Assembly: GCA_964059195.1 (NCBI GenBank)
Contig: CAXKWD010000005.1
Location: forward strand, 42,423,825-42,487,824
From: Ectobius pallidus
Lineage: Eukaryota; Arthropoda; Insecta; Blattodea; Ectobiidae
Reading direction: 5' to 3'
DNA: 64,000 bases
Part shown: one piece after another, positions 60,072 to 64,000 of the stretch
Numbering within the stretch: position 1 is the first letter of the stretch
How the letters are laid out: every line of letters begins with the position of its first letter
Notes under the pieces: model-generated
The model's database searches: none
What the model saw: only the letters and a program-made list of their open reading frames with translations
Told to the model about the DNA's origin: nothing
Position numbers and translations under genes: made by a program

Positions 60072-60925
60072 TTATTATTATAGGATAATCAATATTACCC
60101 TAAATATGGTCAAACGTTGTTCGATTTGGACGAAACTCACTATACAGGGGTTTTCTGGGCCAAGGAACTCGAATCTGAGGTCGCTTTTACCAGGTGACGC
60201 TATCTAATCGTGATATATAGTCTACATGATTTAGGTGTTAATATAATGATTTAACTATTATGCTCTTAATTTTTAATTTTTGAAATAATTATCGCGGGCA
60301 CATGCTATCTTAAAATAATAAAAGGACGTGTTTGTCTGTCTGTCCACGATGCCCAGCGAAATCTACTGAACGCAGAGATCTGAAATTTTAAACATAGATG
60401 GGCTGAAAGGTGGGCGAATGCGCATCGAAGCCGGATTTTTAATTTTAGCTTTCGTTCGCGAGTTGTGAGTGAAAAACTGGCAGAAAACGTGATTTTAGCG
60501 CTGTCGAAGCATCAGATTTCAGTAATACATTTCAATGTCAAATCAATTGCAGTTGGCTTTGGCTATTTTTGTCATACCGTGGTAATAAAAGCATCGTGAT
60601 CGCTAGATTGTTGTAAGCCCACGCTGGTCGATTCATTTGTTTAGAATGTCAAGGCCCGTAGACATATGAAATTTTCAACCTACACGGAAGAGGGATAGGC
60701 CTAAATATGGTCAAACATTGTTCGATTTGGACGAAACTCACTGTACAGGGGTATTCTGGGCCAAGGAAATCGAATCTGAGGTCGCTTTTACCAGGCGACG
60801 CTATCTAATCGTGGTATGTAATCCACGTGATTTAGGTGTTAATAAATATAATGATTTAACTATTATGCTCTTAATTTTTAATTTTTGAAATAATTATCGC
60901 GGGCGAAGCCGCGGGCACATGCTAG
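59644..60925 (+). mobile_element. Non-autonomous Helitron-like element, two units in tandem
   Basis: Starts TCTATATTAATAAAAGGAAG and ends with a GC-rich hairpin region CGCGGGCGAAGCCGCGGG followed by CACATGCTAG; the bases just outside are A (59643) and T (60926), the Helitron insertion pattern. Two related units of about 600-670 bp are head to tail (59644-60313 and about 60315-60925), sharing CGATGCCCAGCGAAATCTAC, GAACGCAGAGATCTGAAATT and CGATTTGGACGAAACTCACT. The first unit lacks GAAGCCGCGGGC at its hairpin. No Rep/helicase is encoded. Confidence 0.82.
60029..60082. repeat. (ATT)n microsatellite inside the Helitron-like element
   Basis: About 16 ATT units, present only in the first Helitron unit. 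Confidence 0.95.
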
Positions 60926-61769
60926 TTTACAATAACATTCAAAATAACTTAATCATAACTGTTTCAGCATTGAGAGTTTGTCCAAAAACTATAGATTGTC
61001 TCAACTTAAAAGGCAGTATGGAGTTAAGTGTAGTATTTGCATCTCACTTGCACTCGTACGTTCTGCAATTAACTTCATCCTTTTCTATCCCGCCAGTGTT
61101 GCCAATTTTCCGAAAATCCAGAGTGATAAATGTACTAATATGATTGCAAGGTCTTATAGAAAATTTTCCGCTCTTTCTGATGATGTCAATTGAAAAGCCA
61201 TAAATTATTAATATGAGGCCTATTTTTCATAGTTTTCATAGTTATTTTGGCAGAAGTCCATATTTTTGCACATTAATAACTCATCACACGATAGACAAAA
61301 AGCCAATAATCAAAACAAGTAGAGAATTTTTTTTTGGGGGGGGGGACTGCCTGATGATGATAAAAAATGCTTCCTTTCAGTTGGCAATAATTTTACATAA
61401 GATGAAAGTTATATATTTTTTTATCAACCACTACCTGAAAATTCTCAGACGGTAATACAGAAAAGTTAGGTAGTGAGTAGCATACTTTGGTATTAACTGT
61501 TACGTTGGTGACTAAGCAAGAAGAAATGTTTATAGATATCTGAAAAAGCTTTTAAAACAAACCAGACCTCTGTATCATGTAGCACTAGTAAATTATCACA
61601 GTTTTCCCAGGTTCAACATTCTTGAGCTTGTTGAGGTTTTTGTACTCAGATGTTTCTAAGACTATCGTTTCTTCTTCAGAGCTCAGTGTTATAATATTGG
61701 CTGTGTTGTGAAGTGGTTCTTGTGTTTTTGTAAATTAAATTTTATATTTATTAATATTTTATATTAATT
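60926..61769. other. MsrB intron 2, left flank of the DDE transposon
   Basis: Contains a T8G10 run at about 61328-61346. I did not find a matching inverted end for the transposase that follows. Confidence 0.4.
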
Positions 61770-63110
61770 ATGAATAGAGAAACTAGAAATCGTAGTGTTG
61801 GCAAACTGTGCAGTAAAGAGCGAACTATAGTACTAAATATACTTAATTATTTCTTAAAGAAAGTGAACATTACCCAAGCAATTAAAGATACAGCAGAAGC
61901 CACTGGGTGTTCAGAAAGTTTACTGTGTAGAATAAGAAAAGAAAGAAACGAGAGGTCCTCTGAGAACATCAGAGTGAGCAAGCAAAATAATGCTAGGTTA
62001 ATTACGTATGATGGAATAGTGCAAAGCGGGGTCTGTCGGATCGTTCATTCTTTGTTGTTTGATAACATACTACCAACATTAAATATAATTTTAAAAAAGG
62101 TAAATAGCGTTGATAGTCTACCAAATTTTTTGAGGGCCTCTTTGAATCGATTTCTTCATGTAAGAAGGGCCAACAAATGTGCGCTTATTGAAAGGGATGA
62201 TATTACCAGGTGGCATCATGATTATCTCAAAGAACTAAAACAATTTACGAAAGAAAAAGGAAAGCTATTATTTTTACAGATGAATCATGGGTAAACTTAG
62301 GCCATACCGTGACAAAAGAGTGGAGAGATACAAAAATTAAAAGTGCATGTCAGGCAGCAATTGAGGGTGTTAGCACAGGTCTTAGGCCACCTTGGGCTTG
62401 TGGGTCAAGGTTTGCCTTAGTTCATGCCGGCATTGAACAAGGGTTTGTTAATGGTGCCAAGCTAACATTTCTGTGCCAAAAAGACAGGACAGACACACAT
62501 GTTGAAATGACAGGTGAAATTTATGAAAAATGGTTTGCAGAGCAATTGTTGCCCAATGTTCCTGAAGGGTCTGTAATATTGATAGACAATGCAGCCTATC
62601 ACAATCGGAAAAGCGAACTTTTGCCTACTATATCATGGAGAAAAGATCGGATTATAGACTGGCTCACTCAAAAGGGGATCAATTTTCAAAGTGATATATT
62701 AAAACAAGAGCTTCTTTTTATTGTAACCCAAAACAGAGGCAGGTATGATAAATACATGATTGACAAGATGGCTAATTCAGCAGGAAAACATGTTCTTTGC
62801 TTACCACCATACCACTGCAAACTTAATCCTATTGAAATGGTATGGGCGCAAGTGAAGAACTTTATCAAAATGAACGTCTCATTCAAAAACAAGAAATGAA
62901 GAATTTAATTTCGGCTGCATACCAGACAGTGACAATTCAAACTGGGCAAACTGTGTGGACCATACAAGGAAAATCGAAAGTGATCTCTGGAGAGCAGACG
63001 AGATTCAAGCCGACGAGGAACAATTTTTGATACATTTGTTACCTTCGTCATCTTCCTCTTCTAATATATCACCTACTGTATCACCTTCGGCTGAACCTGG
63101 ACCATCTTAG
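61770..63110 (+). pseudogene. IS630/Tc1-superfamily (DDE_3-like) transposase with two frameshifts
   Basis: The first frame (61770 to about 62280) has an N-terminal helix-turn-helix region (TQAIKDTAEATGCSESLLCR). The frame then shifts near 62265 and continues with IIFTDESWVNLGHTVTKEWR, holding the first catalytic Asp, then SVILIDNAAYHN (second Asp, about 62583) and LPPYHCKLNPIEMVWAQVKN (Glu, about 62835). A second shift near 62890 leads to NWANCVDHTRKIESDLWR and a Ser-rich acidic tail ending at TAG 63108-63110. All three acidic catalytic residues and the HNxxxNPIE context survive, so it died recently. Overall about 445 residues. Element ends were not found. Confidence 0.82.
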
Positions 63111-63199
63111 GACATGGAGGAATTTATGGAAGGAATAATACCACTCCCTGAGGATAGTGAACAGGCCTTAAGATATGTAATGTGTTTTAACTATTCTTC

Positions 63200-64000
63200 T
63201 TTGGCATCACAGCCCTGGGTGGGCTTTAGCCTTCCTCGTAATTCGCCTCCATTCGCTTCGATCCATCACTTTCTCCCACCATTTGGTCACCTTCATCTTC
63301 TTCAAATCCTCTTCAACATTTGCTATCCATCTTTTCCTTGGCCTCCCTCGTCTCCTTTTTCCATCCATTTTTCCATCCAATATCCTCAAAGGCATCCTTT
63401 CCTTGGGCATTCTTTTCACATGTCCCAGCCATGTCAATCTCCGAGATTTAATAAATCTCAAAACATCTTCTCCCCCTATTATTCCGCACCATATGTGACG
63501 ACCGGCCTGATCAGAGTTTTGTACAGTTTCATCTTTGTATTTCTAGACAGGACCCGTGATTTCATGAGAGAAAGATTTGCATAATATGCTTTACTACCCT
63601 CAATAATTCGTTTAGTGATTTCGTCTGTAATTGTGTTTTCATAATTTAAGATTGAGCCAAGATAGCAAAACTTATTCACCCACTCAAAATTATAGTTTCC
63701 TATGGTCAGTTTTTGTTCTACTTTTATACTGTCGTTTGCTGCCATCACCATGTATTTTGTTTTATTTTCATTGCTTTTAAGTCCAAAAATTTTACTCCTT
63801 TGTTCCAGAATATTAAACATTTCTACTAGAATAGCCTTGTTTCGTGCCAGTAGAGCAATGTCATCAGCATAAGCACAGGCTTGAAAAGATTTATAAATTA
63901 TTGTTCCTTTTAATTCCAGTTCTTTTATAATTTCATGTAGAGTCAAATTAAATAAAACAGCAGATAAGGCGTCACCTTGTCTTACGCCATTTGTTATCTT
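63200..64000 (-). pseudogene. Minus-strand LINE ORF2 3' part, extends beyond the window
   Basis: From the window edge inwards the minus strand reads NGVRQGDALSAVLFNLTLHE, then FQACAYADDIALLARN (catalytic YADD), WVNKFCYLGSILNYENTITD and LYKTLIRPVVTYGAE followed by a stop at about 63476. A further piece, 63461-63207, reads RFIKSRRLTWLGHVKRMPKE and GRPRKRWIANVEEDL. The YGAE(TW) to RLTWLGH interval of related elements is missing, so an internal deletion joined the two frames. WLGHVxRM and RGRPRKRW are common LINE C-terminal motifs. Confidence 0.85.

Overview
The window is animal, almost certainly insect, genomic DNA. Two conserved eukaryotic genes with GT-AG introns are present, and the repeat fauna (BEL/Pao, PHD-type LINE, mariner, hAT MITEs, tRNA-derived SINEs, Helitron ends) is that of a large, repeat-rich, AT-rich genome. 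A hemimetabolous insect (cockroach, termite or stick-insect grade) is my guess; nothing in the sequence proves the order.

Host genes. A divergent pair shares about 1.2 kb of upstream sequence at 38.25-39.48 kb. Leftward (minus strand) runs STT3A, the catalytic subunit of the oligosaccharyltransferase: five coding exons at 38147-38246, 22933-23100, 20863-21023, 14324-14414 and 8954-9060, all joined in phase, with the rest of the gene beyond the left edge. Rightward (plus strand) runs a methionine-R-sulfoxide reductase (MsrB/SelR): coding exons at 39479-39576 and 58067-58239, with the catalytic end beyond the right edge. Only about 0.8 kb of 64 kb is host coding sequence; nearly all the rest is intron filled with nested mobile elements.

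Left half (STT3A introns). 1508-8461 is a complete, young BEL/Pao LTR element (1060-bp LTRs, 5-bp target duplication) with one open polyprotein from which the reverse transcriptase and RNase H have been removed in frame. Then follow a hAT element carrying a pogo-like element (9880-11875), a nearly perfect palindrome (12.06-12.20 kb), a deleted mariner, several MITEs, a divergent tandem array (15.8-16.5 kb), a 3.2-kb inverted repeat split by a mariner that is itself split by a retroposed LINE tail (17.4-20.6 kb), a hAT-type MITE full of GTTTAAAC motifs, hAT transposase remains, and a degenerate member of an uncharacterised multicopy gene family (26.3-28.4 kb). At 33.53-37.61 kb is a full-length LINE with intact ORF1 and ORF2; ORF2 lies in the -1 frame, lacks an early ATG, and the 46-nt overlap contains a correctly phased T TTA AAC heptamer.

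Right half (MsrB intron 1 and beyond). This holds SINEs with clear target duplications, a Mutator-like MITE, three copies of a GGGAAA-type MITE, a hAT MITE, several LINE fragments, a deleted mariner, a 3-kb foldback element whose arms are 7-8 tandem units each around a captured coding fragment and which splits a SINE (50.7-54.0 kb), a tandem Helitron-like element (59.6-60.9 kb), an IS630/Tc1-like DDE transposase broken by frameshifts (61.8-63.1 kb), and a minus-strand LINE that leaves the window.

The two strongest leads are the probable -1 frameshift fusion in the LINE and the trans-mobilised BEL element lacking reverse transcriptase; the foldback element is third. All calls come from reading the sequence; no alignment or database search was run.
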